Source: Siphonodentalium dalli
Lineage: Eukaryota > Mollusca > Scaphopoda > Gadilida > Siphonodentaliidae
Direction of reading: 5' to 3'
Assembly: GCA_032622095.1 (NCBI GenBank)
Contig: CP136062.1
Location: forward strand, 139,266,351-139,330,350
DNA length: 64,000 bases
A program made the translations under genes and the position numbers. The stretch's first letter is position 1, and every line of letters begins with the position of its first letter. The notes beneath the pieces were generated by a model. The model was not told the origin of the DNA and did not search any database. It saw only the letters and a program-made list of their open reading frames with translations. Shown here in pieces: positions 31,653 through 43,700 of the stretch.

Positions 31653-31788
31653 ATGTCGACAGAAAAACACAAAAATGATGCTCCTAAAACAGAATCAAAC
31701 CAAGAAAGGATAGAAGAGACAACAATAACATATTATAGGAGGGTTGGAACCACAATTAGGGAGGGGTTTGACTCTGACGAAGATAAAC
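31653..31788 (+). CDS. NOP9: NOP9 exon 1
   Basis: ATG at 31653 begins MSTEKHKNDAPKTESNQERI and reaches TITYYRRVGTTIREGFDSDE before a GTAATT donor at 31789. The YYRR...L/IxEGFxSDE pattern matches the N-terminal YFRRALSALKE segment of NOP9. The exon ends with one base (C) that pairs with TT of exon 2 to make Leu. Without splicing the frame stops at 31818. Confidence 0.85.
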
Positions 31789-34700
31789 GTAATTTATTAC
31801 CACAGCCTGACAACAGCTAGTGCACTGAAATTCTGAATCGCTGATTCAGTAATTCACCAGTTCACCTAGATCATGCCATGAATCTCTACTAATGCTAACG
31901 CCCGTAGAGATCATACTCGTTGTGTTCAAAACACGGGAACTTTTTTTAAGTTTTGACAGGGAACTGTATAAAGTCGAAAAAATAACGCGGGCGATGTATT
32001 TCTTTGTTCATACCTGTTGCTTAATGATTTATTCATCGGTACGTGAAGTTCCCAGCTCGATATTTCATTGTTTATGTGACTTTTGAGACCTGATTCCGCG
32101 ATAAATATTTATTTTACTCCCTGCGCACAGAGACAACCGTTGCGCATTGGATTGTGTGAGTGAGTGTTACGTAGGGTGAGCTTGACACAGAATTGCTTCC
32201 GCGTGTGGCCGCTTACGGCCTGAATTTTCATGGCATGATCTTCAGTTCACCAATCATTGAATCAACAAAATTGTCAAAAATACGGTCTTCCATGATTCAA
32301 TGCATGTCACATTGTCCCACCTATGGAATATAATTCTACGACCAATTTCACGATCCTGCGGCTTGACAACCACGGTGCTACGGCAGTTTAACGATTCTAC
32401 GACCTCATTATACATGATATTTTATGATAAACTTAGATGCAGGAGCTTTTTACTGAATTGGGACGACAAACGTGGGCTTCTTCTTGTTTACATTGTATAG
32501 AGTAGACTTTGCAGGTCCACCAGGTTGGCTCACGGAATAAATACGGGGCTGAGATGTATACATAAAATTGGCTCGGTCAAATCGGGACCATCAGATCAAA
32601 CCACGAACCGATCGCTAAAAGTCATTTCTTGGGCTACATGGGGACAATAACAGTGCGAAAATTAACATCCAACATAAGCTTTGATAAGCATAAATGTAGG
32701 ATTTGTCAAATTCGTACATCAATTGACGCAATATTTGATTAAACTCAATCAGAAATGCAGTAACAATGTCAACTATTTGGCAACGCCCCGGGTTCGACCA
32801 TGATAACGACGATTGTGCGACTCGTTGAACGGTAATTTTCATTTGTATACGACGTATCAGACACTGATCGAGTAGCTTTGTTCTGCATTAAGCCCATGTA
32901 TGCTGCATCAATAATGTTATATATAGGCACTGTGCCTTCGTTGTAATGAACATATCATGGATTCAATGCAGTACTGTGTATATACTGATCCCCACATGTG
33001 ATGCCATAGAGACCAAGTCACATAAGAGATGTCCACCTGTTAGAGATGGGCGGTTAACCGTGGAATCAGTTCGGTTTCGGTTGTCGGGAAAAACCGGAAA
33101 TGACAACCGTGGTAAGTTGGGAAAACCCGTAGTTTCAGTTGTCACAACTTCCTGTAATCATGGCAGAACACGACGAACAAACGAGTCCTGTGTGGAAATA
33201 TTTTTCAAAGAAAGATAAGAAATCTAAATGTGCCGCCTGTAATATATGCAGAAAGGAGTTCGCTTGGTGAAATCGCGCGACGAATTAATTACGTTGCTTC
33301 CGTGTACACCTATTTTCGCCGTAGTAAACACAACACAAGTCAGTTTATTTCTCATGTTATTTTAATCATTAAGGCCGTACAAATACTCTGAAAGGTGAAT
33401 TTGATAACGAGGATACGATATCAAAAGGTATCAATGATTGTTACCCGCATTCCCTATTAGTTTTTATCACTGTTTGGATGTTAAATCGTCAAATATATTT
33501 GTGCGCCGTTGATTAAAAATGTTATGCCGGAATGAATTATACCGTTTGTCGGTAAACTGTTGAGAAATAGCACTCATTCAGGTGACTTGTATTGGATGCA
33601 TGTATTCTGTATAGTGTGTACAATATTATGTTCCCTAAATATGGTAATAGGCATATAGCCAGATAATGTGATTGAGAGATTCTAGTCATGTTTTATTTTC
33701 ATTTTGTTGTTTATTTCAAATTTTATTTTTCAAATCATAACTATACACATATATCTAGTCACACACATTAGTTTTATGCCAATATAAATGATCATTATAT
33801 TATTTCACACTTATGATCATATGATGCTGAATTGCAGTCATACACAATACACAGACTCACTTGCATTCTAGCACTGCCACTCGACATGGACATTAACAAT
33901 ATACATGTAATAGTAACAATATGATACATAATTTAATATTATAAAAGGACATGTACCTCACAAGTTATGGTGATACAATTGGTGTGTTTTCTTTGTAATA
34001 TGATGAAGCATAATTAGATTTTGTTCACATTAGTAATTTTTATTAATAAAAACCGAAACCGAGACTCAACTCTTTTTCCACAACCGAAACCGAGGCAAAT
34101 TTTCACAACCGCCCATCTCTACCACCTGTCACTAAACCAGCATTCTGACATTTTAACATGACCAAATGCACAACTTACCTGAACATCTTCCCTCTTAGTG
34201 AACCCAGTAGTTTTGTAATTTTTGAAAGGTGACTTGTTCATTTGAAAATGCCACCACTCACCATAACATGAGTTATAAGCTATTTTAGTCATATTCTGAT
34301 TCGCAGGTTGGCCCTACACATAAAGATATTGACCGTCTAGTTACTTTTATAAAGGTATTTGTAGGAAAGTATTAGCGAAAATTCTTCGAAAGAGGGGGTG
34401 GGGGGTGGGTGTCGGTACCTGAAACTGAAAATAATAAGCAACATTTTGTAAAAGATAAAAATAAAAGGGATGGATACCAGAAAAAATGCAGTAAAAACGT
34501 ATACAAAAAAAAAAAATAGTAGAACACTTGGTTGGTGTGTCCCGAAAGTGGCAAAAATAAAAAAATAACCTATACGCATCTGAATGTATGACCCCCTCCC
34601 CCGGTTCGGACACCAATTTGCAGTATATTATTAACATGGGGTGTTTTGGTGGGTAATATATGTATTGTGGTAGACATGACCGGTGTGCATACTACAAATG

Positions 34701-37700
34701 AGTTTACAAATTTATATCGTGGGAAGTTGAGAGTGGAAATAAATGTCATAGAAATGTCATATCTGGAGGCAAATCTTGACTTTGCGAAGGAATTATATTT
34801 TAGATAACTACATTTTAATCACAAATAAATAAATTATTATAGAATATCCTTTTCTGTCGAAAATCGACCCTACACCGGTTATATATTTACTTGTTAAAAG
34901 ACTTACGTTAAAGGGGTACTGCACATTATTTTCAACAAATTCCCGGTAATAACAACGATCTAGTATCGATAATAATTATATAGAAAAAACATTTGATCAT
35001 GTTCAAATGTTATAATGCTGGGTCAGTGACAGGTGGACATCTCTTATCTGACTTGGTCTCTATGGTATCACATGTGGGGATCAGTATAGACACAGTACTA
35101 CATTGAATCCATGATCTGTTAATTACAACGAAGGCACGGTGCCTTACATTATTGATGCAGCATACATGGGCTTAATGCAGAACTGAGCTGCCTGATCAGT
35201 GTCAGATACATCGTATACATGTACAAATGAAAATTACCGTTCAACGAGTCGCACAATCGTCATTGTCATGGTCGAACCCGGGGCGTTGCCAAATAGTTGA
35301 GATTGATACTGTATTTCTGTGTGAGTTTAATCGAATATTGTGTCAATTGATGTACGAATTTGACAAATCCTACATTTATGCTTATCAAAGCTTACGTTGG
35401 ATGTTAATTTTCACACTGTTATTGTCCCCTTGTAGCCCAAGAAATGACTTTTAGCGATCGGATTTCAAAATTTAATCCATTAGCACAGGTCGTACTGTTC
35501 GTCTGATCATCATGAAATTTGTCATGGATATTAACAATGACATGTAGATGGGAACGAGTAATTTTGGGGTCATTTGGCCAAAAAACATGGTCGCCAGCAG
35601 CCATCTTGGATTTTACTCTTTGTATGACTAAATCCTTTAGCACGGGCTACAGGTCCTACTTTTAGTCTGATCATCATAAAATTTGTCAAGAATGTTAATA
35701 ATGACATGTAGATGGGAACGAGTCATTTTGGGGTCATTTGGCCAAAAAACATGGCCGCCAGTAGCCATCTTGGATTTTACTCTTTGTATGACTAAATCCT
35801 TTAGCACAGGCTACAGGTCGTACCTTTAGTCTGATCATCATAAAATTTGTCATGGCTGTCGAAATTGGAATGTAGATGGGAACGAGTCATTTTGGGGTCA
35901 TTCGGACAAAAAACATGGCCACCCGTGGCCATCTTGGATTTCAAAATTTAATCCATTAGCACGGGCCACAGGTCGTACTGTTCGTCTGATCATCATGAAA
36001 TTTGTCATGGATATTAACAATGACATGTAGATGGGAACGAGTAATTTTGGGGTCATTCGGCCAAAAAACATTGTCGCCAGCAGCCATCTTGGATTTTACT
36101 CTTTGTATGACTAAATCCTTTAGCACGGGCTACAGGTCCTACTTTTAGTCTGATCATCATAAAATTTGTCAAGAATGTTAATAATGACATGTAGATGGGA
36201 ACGAGTCATTTTGGGGTAATTTGGCCAAAAAACATGGCCGCCAGCAGCCATCTTGGATTTTACTCTTTGTATGACTAAATCCTTTAGCACGGGCTACAGG
36301 TCGTACCTTTAGTCTGATCATCATAAAATTTGTCATGGCTGTCGAAATTGGAATGTAGATGGGAACGAGTCATTTTGGGGTCATTCGGCCAAAAAACATG
36401 GCCACCCGCGGCCATCTTGGATTTCAAAATTTAATCCATTAGCACGGGCCACAGGTAGTACTGTTCGTCTGATCATCATGAATTTGTCATGGATGATAAT
36501 ATTGACATGTAGATGGGAACGATTAATTTTGGGGTGATTCGGCCAAAAAACATGACCGCCAGTAGCCATCTTGGATTTTACTCTTTGTATGACTAAATCC
36601 TTTAGCACGGGCTGCAGGTTGTACCTTTAGTCTGATCATCATAAAATTTGTCATGGATGTTAACAATGCCATGTAGATGGGAACGAGTAATTTTTTGGTC
36701 ATTCGTCCAAAAAACATGGTCGCCAACAGCCATCTTGGATTTTACTCTTTGTATGACTAAATCCTTTAGCACGGGCTACAGGTTGTACCTTTAGTCTGAT
36801 CATCATAAAATTTGTCATGAATGTTAATAATGATATGTAGATGGGAACGAGTCATTTTGGGGTCATTCGGCCAAAAAAAATGGCCGCCAGCAGCCATCTT
36901 TGATTTTACTCTTTGTATGACTAAATCCTTTAGAACGGGCTACAGGTCCTAATTTTAGTCTGATCATCATAAAATTTGTCAAGAATGTTAATAATGACAT
37001 GTAGATGGGAACGAGTCATTTTGGGGTCATTTGGCCAAAAAACATGGCCGCCAGCAGCCATCTTGGATTTTACTCTTTGTATGACTAAAACCTTTAGCAC
37101 GGGCTACAGGTCGTACCTTTAGTCTGATCATCATAAAATTTGTCAAGAATGTTAATAATGACATGTAGATGGGAACGAGTCATTTTGGGGTAATTTGGCA
37201 AAAAAACATGGCCGCCAGTAGCCATCTTGGATTTTACTCTTTGTATGACTAAATCCTTTAGCACGGGCTACAGGTTGTACCTTTAGTCTGATCATCATAA
37301 AATTCGTCATGAATGTTAATAATGACATGTAGATGGGAACGAGTCATTTTGGTGTCATTCGGCCAACAAAAATGGCCGCCAGCAGCCATCTTTGATTTTA
37401 CTCTTTGTATGACTAAATCCTTTAGCACGGGATACAGGTCGTACCTTTAGTCTGATCATCATAAAATTTGTCATGAATGTTAATAATGACATGTAGATGG
37501 GAACAAATCATTTAGGTTACACTGGTGTAAATGTTTTCCATAGGCCTCAGTGCTAACGTTTTAGCGTATAGTGTTGGCAATATAAATGTTGGGTCCAAAA
37601 TTTTCTTTAAATCTGAAAAATTGACATTTTGGGAAACTTTTTACACAAAAAAATCATGTCTGTCTAGCAGGGAATTCGCCTTTAAATCTTATGTTTTCGT

Positions 37701-40700
37701 AACTAGTGTCAGAACCGCATACAAAAATACAGTCATATTTTAGACCACACCAACAAATTCAAACTTCACTACAAAGGGTTAATTCCTGTGCCAATTGTTA
37801 TTTTACCTATGGGAAATCATAGGGAAGAGGTGTGATGATTTGTTTATGTGAAAAGCACACAAGGCTATTGACCAATCAGGGCCCAGTGTCTATTTTATTC
37901 TCTCCTATATATTCCTCCCGCATCCGCTAGATGTCGCTCGGAACCTTATTTACACCAGTGTAACCTAAAGCGATAGCCCGCTTTTTCGCGGAATAATTGT
38001 AACTCCCTACATTTCTTCAGAATTGCCCGTCAATGGAAAAAATGTGTTCAAAAACAATATCACTTCTGTGGTTCTTTATTTATCACACACAATTTAACCC
38101 CACCCCCTTTAACAAATTATTCATCAAAAAAGCACAATTTTCCACCACCAGTCATGTTCAGGCCCCATTTTCACTCAGTTTTAGGGGTCTGGTGTTGCAA
38201 ACTTGGATCAGCTATGGAAGACTGTACAATATTCTTTCCATGAGAGAACTTCTGGTGATGTGAGGTCATTGAGTCCAGATCTGATCAGCTGAGCATCAAG
38301 CGCATGACTTTATCAGCACATTGAAGAATAAAATATGACATTTTCAGGTCTGCAAGGGTGATCCAAGATAACTGGATGTGGGTGTATATTGAATTAGTTG
38401 AATAAAGATATGCTCTCTTTGAATTGCTGAAGCATTTTCTTAAATGTGTCCAAGTTTTAGTGCTATTAACCTTCAAATGACCATACCCACCAGTGGAAAT
38501 GACACACTTTTATGATATATATCTGTATATCACTGGCTATAAAATCCAAAATACTTGTTAGATTAGGTTCTTATAACAATTGATATATGTGTCGTTGACA
38601 TGCTCATGTTATGGGTCATTTGCATTATCATGTGACTATTACCACCTTGAAATTTTTTGAAAATAGCTTGAAAAATTGGCATTTTTTATGAAAAATCTTA
38701 CTATTTTTTTGGCTGATGTTAGTGAAAGAAGACATCAGCATCAAGAATAGCCACACCAAGCATGAGATATTCATTGGACTGAAAGACCAGGCTCTGTAAA
38801 ATGCATTAAAATGCTTTAAAGTGACTCCCAGGAATCAAAAATGATAAAAAGCTATATTTTCCCTTTAGGTTACACTGGTGTAAATGTTTTCCATAGGCCT
38901 CAGTGCTAACGTTTTAGCGTATAGTGTTGGCAATATAAATGTTGGGTCCAAAATTTTCTTTAAATCTGAAAAATTGACATTTTGGGAAACATTTTACACA
39001 AAAAAATCATGTCTGTCTAGCAGGGAATTCGCCTTTAAATCTTATGTTTTCGTAACTAGTGTCAGAACCGCATAAAAAAATACAGTCATATTTTAGACCA
39101 CACCAAAAAATTCAAACTTCACTACAAAGGGTTAATTCCTGTGCCAATTGTTATTTTACCTATGGGAAATCATAGGGAAGAGGTGTGATGATTTTTTTAT
39201 GTGAAAAGCACACAAGGCTATTGACCAATCAGGGCCCAGTGTCTATTTTATTCTCTCCTATATATTCCTCCCGCATCCGCTAGATGTCGCTCGGAACCTT
39301 ATTTACACCAGTGTAACCTTTTGGGGCCATTCGGCCAAAAAACATGGCCGCCAGCAGCCATCTTGGATTTTACTCTTTGTATCACTAAATCCTTTAGCAC
39401 GGGCTACAGGTCGTACCTTTAGTCTGATTATCATAAAATTTGTCATGGCTGTTGAAATTGGAATGTAAATGGGAATGAGTCATTTTGGGGTCATTCGGAC
39501 AAAAAACATGGCCGCCAGCAGCCATCTTGGATTTCAAAATTTAATCCATTAGCATGGGCCACTGGTCGTACTGTTCGTCTGATCATCATGAAATTTGTCA
39601 TGGATGTTAATATTGACATGTAGATGGGAACGACTAATTTTGGGGTCATTTGGCCAAAAAACATGGTCGCCAGCAGCCATCTTGGATTTTACTCTTTGTA
39701 TGACTAAATTCTTTAGCATGGGCTACATGTCTTACCTTTAGTCTGATCATCATAAAATTTGTCATGAATGTTAATAATGACATGTAGATGGGAACGAGTC
39801 ATTTTTGGGTCATTCGGCTAAAAAATATGGCCGCCAGCAGCCATCTTGGATTTTACTCTTTGTATGACTAAATTCTTTAGCATGTGCTACAGGGCGTACC
39901 TTTAGTCTGATCGTCATAAAATTTGTCATGGATGTTAACGATGACATGTAGATGGGAACGACTCATTTTGGGGTCATTTGGCGGAAAATATGGCCGCCAG
40001 CAGGCAGCAGCCATCTTGGATTTTACTTTTCTCTTCATGTCTATAAACTAGTATTAGACATTCAACTCTCCACATTCCTAATCGCTCCATTGACTGTAAT
40101 ACATTAAATTATTCCCTTTCCAAGTTGAGCTACAGTGTCATTGACACTTTCATTTTGTATAATTGTGGAAAACAAATTCAGATCTGCTATGATCGGAAGT
40201 AATAAGCGGAAGTTACATTATGTATGAATATCGAGAACAAAACTGAACTAATGTTTTGTTGTACGGATCAGCGTTTAAAAGCTATCAAGGTTACCTCCCT
40301 ACGCATTGGCAGCGCCGACATCGAATTCTCAGATAACGCCAAAAATTTATGAGTGATTTTAGACAAAGGACTGTCCATGAAGTCCCATATAAACACACTG
40401 TGCAAGTCCTTATTTCTGGAACTTCGGCGTATTTCTCATATGCGATCACATCTGTCGGTAGAATCCACGAAGACTTTGATCTCTTCATTTGTATTTTCAC
40501 AACTGGATTATTGCAATGCTCTATTCGCTGGTCTGCCACAAGATCAATTGGCAAAGCTGCAGAGAATAATTAACATTTCGGCTCGCATTGCTCTACGAAA
40601 ACATAAATTTGACCACGTCACACCTCTTCTCGCGAAACTACACTATCTTCCAATTGAAGCTCGAATTGATTATAAATGTGCCACTTTTTGTTATAAGAAA

Positions 40701-43700
40701 TTCTCAAATGACACCACAAAGCCTTTGCCGGTTTATATTGACTCTATTCTCAATATGTACTCTCCGCCGCGCGAATTGCGATCAGAAGATCTAAATCTGA
40801 TGGCTGTTCCTAGACGTGACTCGGAAAACTACGGAAGACGATCATTTGAATATCATGCTCCGTCCGTCTGGAATGGGCTACAGGCCGACACAAAGAAAGC
40901 CGATACCATGGACACTTTTAAAACATTACTTAAATCGGAACTTTTCGAATTCTACTATGGAAACGTCGTCCCTGAGAGTGATGCCTCTTAGTTCTGCAAT
41001 CTGCATATGTTTATTACGTGACCCACTTGTATATTGCATATTTGTGCGTGAACTTGTGTTGTGGCCGAGCGCTTTGGGCCTTTTGGGAAAAGCGCTATAT
41101 AAATGTTCTCTATTATTATTATCAAAAATGATCATACCAGTAACAGTACACTATAGCATAAATGAGCAATTAATAATGGCACATTTAGCGGTACTTCCTT
41201 CGCATGAAAAGTGCTTATATGATTCTAAATTCTGAATCGAAATGCTACCTCTGTGCACATTATTAACAGCCAGTCAAATTAAAAAATTATTTAAATTAGG
41301 CTTCCGTTTGAAAATAAGAAGGTGAATTTAGATATGCAAACCCACTGTGCAGGGTAGCATCCCTAAATTCACATTTTGGTGACATCATTCTGCAAGTGTC
41401 CGGCACCTTATTTTCAGGTCTGTTTTCAAAGAAACTGTAGATATATATTTCATCTTTTCCAGTTCTTTTTCTAAAGAACGTATTTGTTGAGCTGAACAAC
41501 GACCTGGTGAAGGTGGCAAAATGTGCAACACTGAGCCGGATTATAGAGAGTGTTGTTTCAGAAGCGGAACCAAAACAGATTTTGGACTTATTGGTGCTAA
41601 TTATTCAGCACTGGACAGATCTCTGTACAGACAGGTGTGCCAGTCATGTTGTTCAAAAATTATTAACCGTTCTTCCAAAGTCATTCAGTTATCAACAGAA
41701 AGATGAACAGCACTCCACCGAAGGCTCTGATGATGAAAGCAGATCAAGTGATCAGTCATCAAAGGAAATTTTCACTCAGATATGTGGCATGGTTCAAAGT
41801 GATATATCAGGGTACATAACTCATGTGTATGCAAGTCATATACTTAGGACAATCATGGAATTACTGGCTGGATATCGTGTTGGTGATCAGATAGTGAGGA
41901 GTAAAGCGTCGAGGAAACATCAAGACAGTAAGTTTAATACCATTCTGAAGCTCTCCTACTTAACAGTAAATGTAAACAAACAAATGCAAGTACCGTACAG
42001 AAATTTTGAACTGCAGTAATGCTCTAAATAATCGACTCCTTAACCACAGCATAATTATGGGTAACTTTTCATGATTTAGTCGGAAATATGGCTTGTTGCC
42101 ATTCATCGGAAAGCTCTCAGCGAGAGCTTTCCGATGAATGGCAAAAAGCCATATTTCCGAGTAAATCCTGAAAAGTTACCCATAATTCTGCTGTGGTTAA
42201 GGAGTCGATTATTTAGAGCATTACTGTACATCACAAACAAATGTGATTTCAAACAATTGGTTTTTGCTGTCAACACAAGGCCCTCCAATTTTCTTTTTTA
42301 ACAGTTCATTAGGTTATTTTTTCAGTGCACTGAAATTGTAGATTATACATGTGCTAATGTGTTATATTGATCTTTTATTCAGTAACTTTGTTTGTACATT
42401 ATTTTAATGTATTATTGTATTTCATTGCATGTTGACTTCTTTCCAGTTAATTAATTAATATGTACCTAATATATCCATTATTGGGATAGAAACTATCCAA
42501 AGCATACATGTATGCATTATATGGTGAATATTTTTCAGCCAATGCTTATATTCTGCTGAAAATGTGCGTTGTGAATTATTCACTGCAACATAGCATCAAT
42601 AAAAACATTGGTGTTTTTTTTACATATGACATCATTGTGTATATTGATATCTTTTCAGCGGAAAGTCCAAACCTTCCACATATTGAGCCAATTCCAGAAT
42701 TAACAAAGAAATTTTCAAAACTGTCCAAGGCGATCTTCAAGTCTGAAGAGCTAAAAGGTTAGTGCATTTGTATTAGCTTGCCCAAGATATATTCGCAGCT
42801 CCTTGTCTTTCATGGATGCATCCAGGCAGACAACCGTAAATATTTATTTATGAATATGGAGACTTGGGTTTATCCAATATCAAAACTTATTTGGCCACTT
42901 GGCTTTTGTTTTTCACAGGAACAGAGTTCGATTTTGGGTTCCAGACAATAATTTTTACCAGAGTTACAGCCCTGTGTTTGAATTTAAGCTAAATTTTCAT
43001 TTTCAGATGATAACTTTAGTCAATGATGATGTAGACTAGGAATTATTTTTAAGATAAAGGTCAATTGTGATTTGGGATTCCATCTGTCCATTTTTACTAG
43101 AGAAACATGTACATACCTTTTGTAACTTTTAAATCTCTTCTTGGTTTCTGGATCTAGAAGCACGACATATAATATGTCCACAGTTGGGACTCATATAGGT
43201 CAAATTAACTGGACGGTTGCATTTATGACCCCTGTACGTTCCAGTCCTATTGCTATCGGGTACCTGACTTCGACTCCACTCGTCATCAGCAGTGTTTGGG
43301 TAAATTGACTTTTGTCGCGATTTTCAGTGAAAGAGTCAACTAAGTATCTGCCAATTATTAAGGATTCGGAAAGTCTTTTGTGCATTGATATGTTTTATTG
43401 TCTCAATATTTTTTATTGCGATCTACCTGTATATTGGATATAATCATATGTTATAATATAAACATTCATTTTTGATGATGACAAAAGTTATTCTACCTTA
43501 CATATTTTTCAAGTCAGGTGTTATGGTATCAAATATAACAAAAATATGATAATAATCATTATCAATTTATCCAGTTTAGTTTTTGGACTCTTTTGTGCAT
43601 ATCTTACAAAGTCTCTAAATATACGGTCTCTCTTCTCATGTAACTTTTACCACCTCAAGGAAATCGTCTATGAAGTATCAACTGCAAATAAAAAGCCTCT

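Larger units (their letters stand above)
37514..39319. mobile_element. Composite element: two 453-bp TIR elements around a 900-bp core
   Basis: Outer ends AGGTTACACTGGTGTAAAT and its complement abut interrupted satellite. Left flank ...CATTT and right flank TTTGGGG restore CATTTTGGGG if TT was duplicated. The two 453-bp copies are in direct orientation and differ at only a few bases. The core has no recognised ORF. Confidence 0.85.
35461..40030. repeat. 164-bp satellite array with trimer higher-order structure
   Basis: Seventeen units marked by CAGCCATCTTGGATTTTACT or a variant, at 35601, 35765, 35929, 36084, 36248, 36412, 36566, 36730, 36894, 37058, 37222, 37386, 39358, 39522, 39677, 39841 and 40011. 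Spacing is 164 bp except 154-155 where the ATTTCAAAATTTAATCC variant replaces TTTACTCTTTGTATGAC. The first six units form two 483-bp trimers. Interrupted by the composite element. Confidence 0.93.

Noticed and set aside
35419-36726. Short minus-strand frames reading KSKMAAG..HVFWP
   Set aside because: They are translations of satellite units and recur with the repeat, not genes.
37514-39319. Reading the two 453-bp direct copies as LTRs of a retrotransposon
   Set aside because: They lack TG...CA ends, have 19-bp inverted termini of their own, and the core shows no primer-binding site, polypurine tract, gag or pol similarity.
40816-41235. 139-codon plus-strand frame overlapping the LINE 3' end
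   Set aside because: Alternate frame of the LINE coding region and its 3' UTR.
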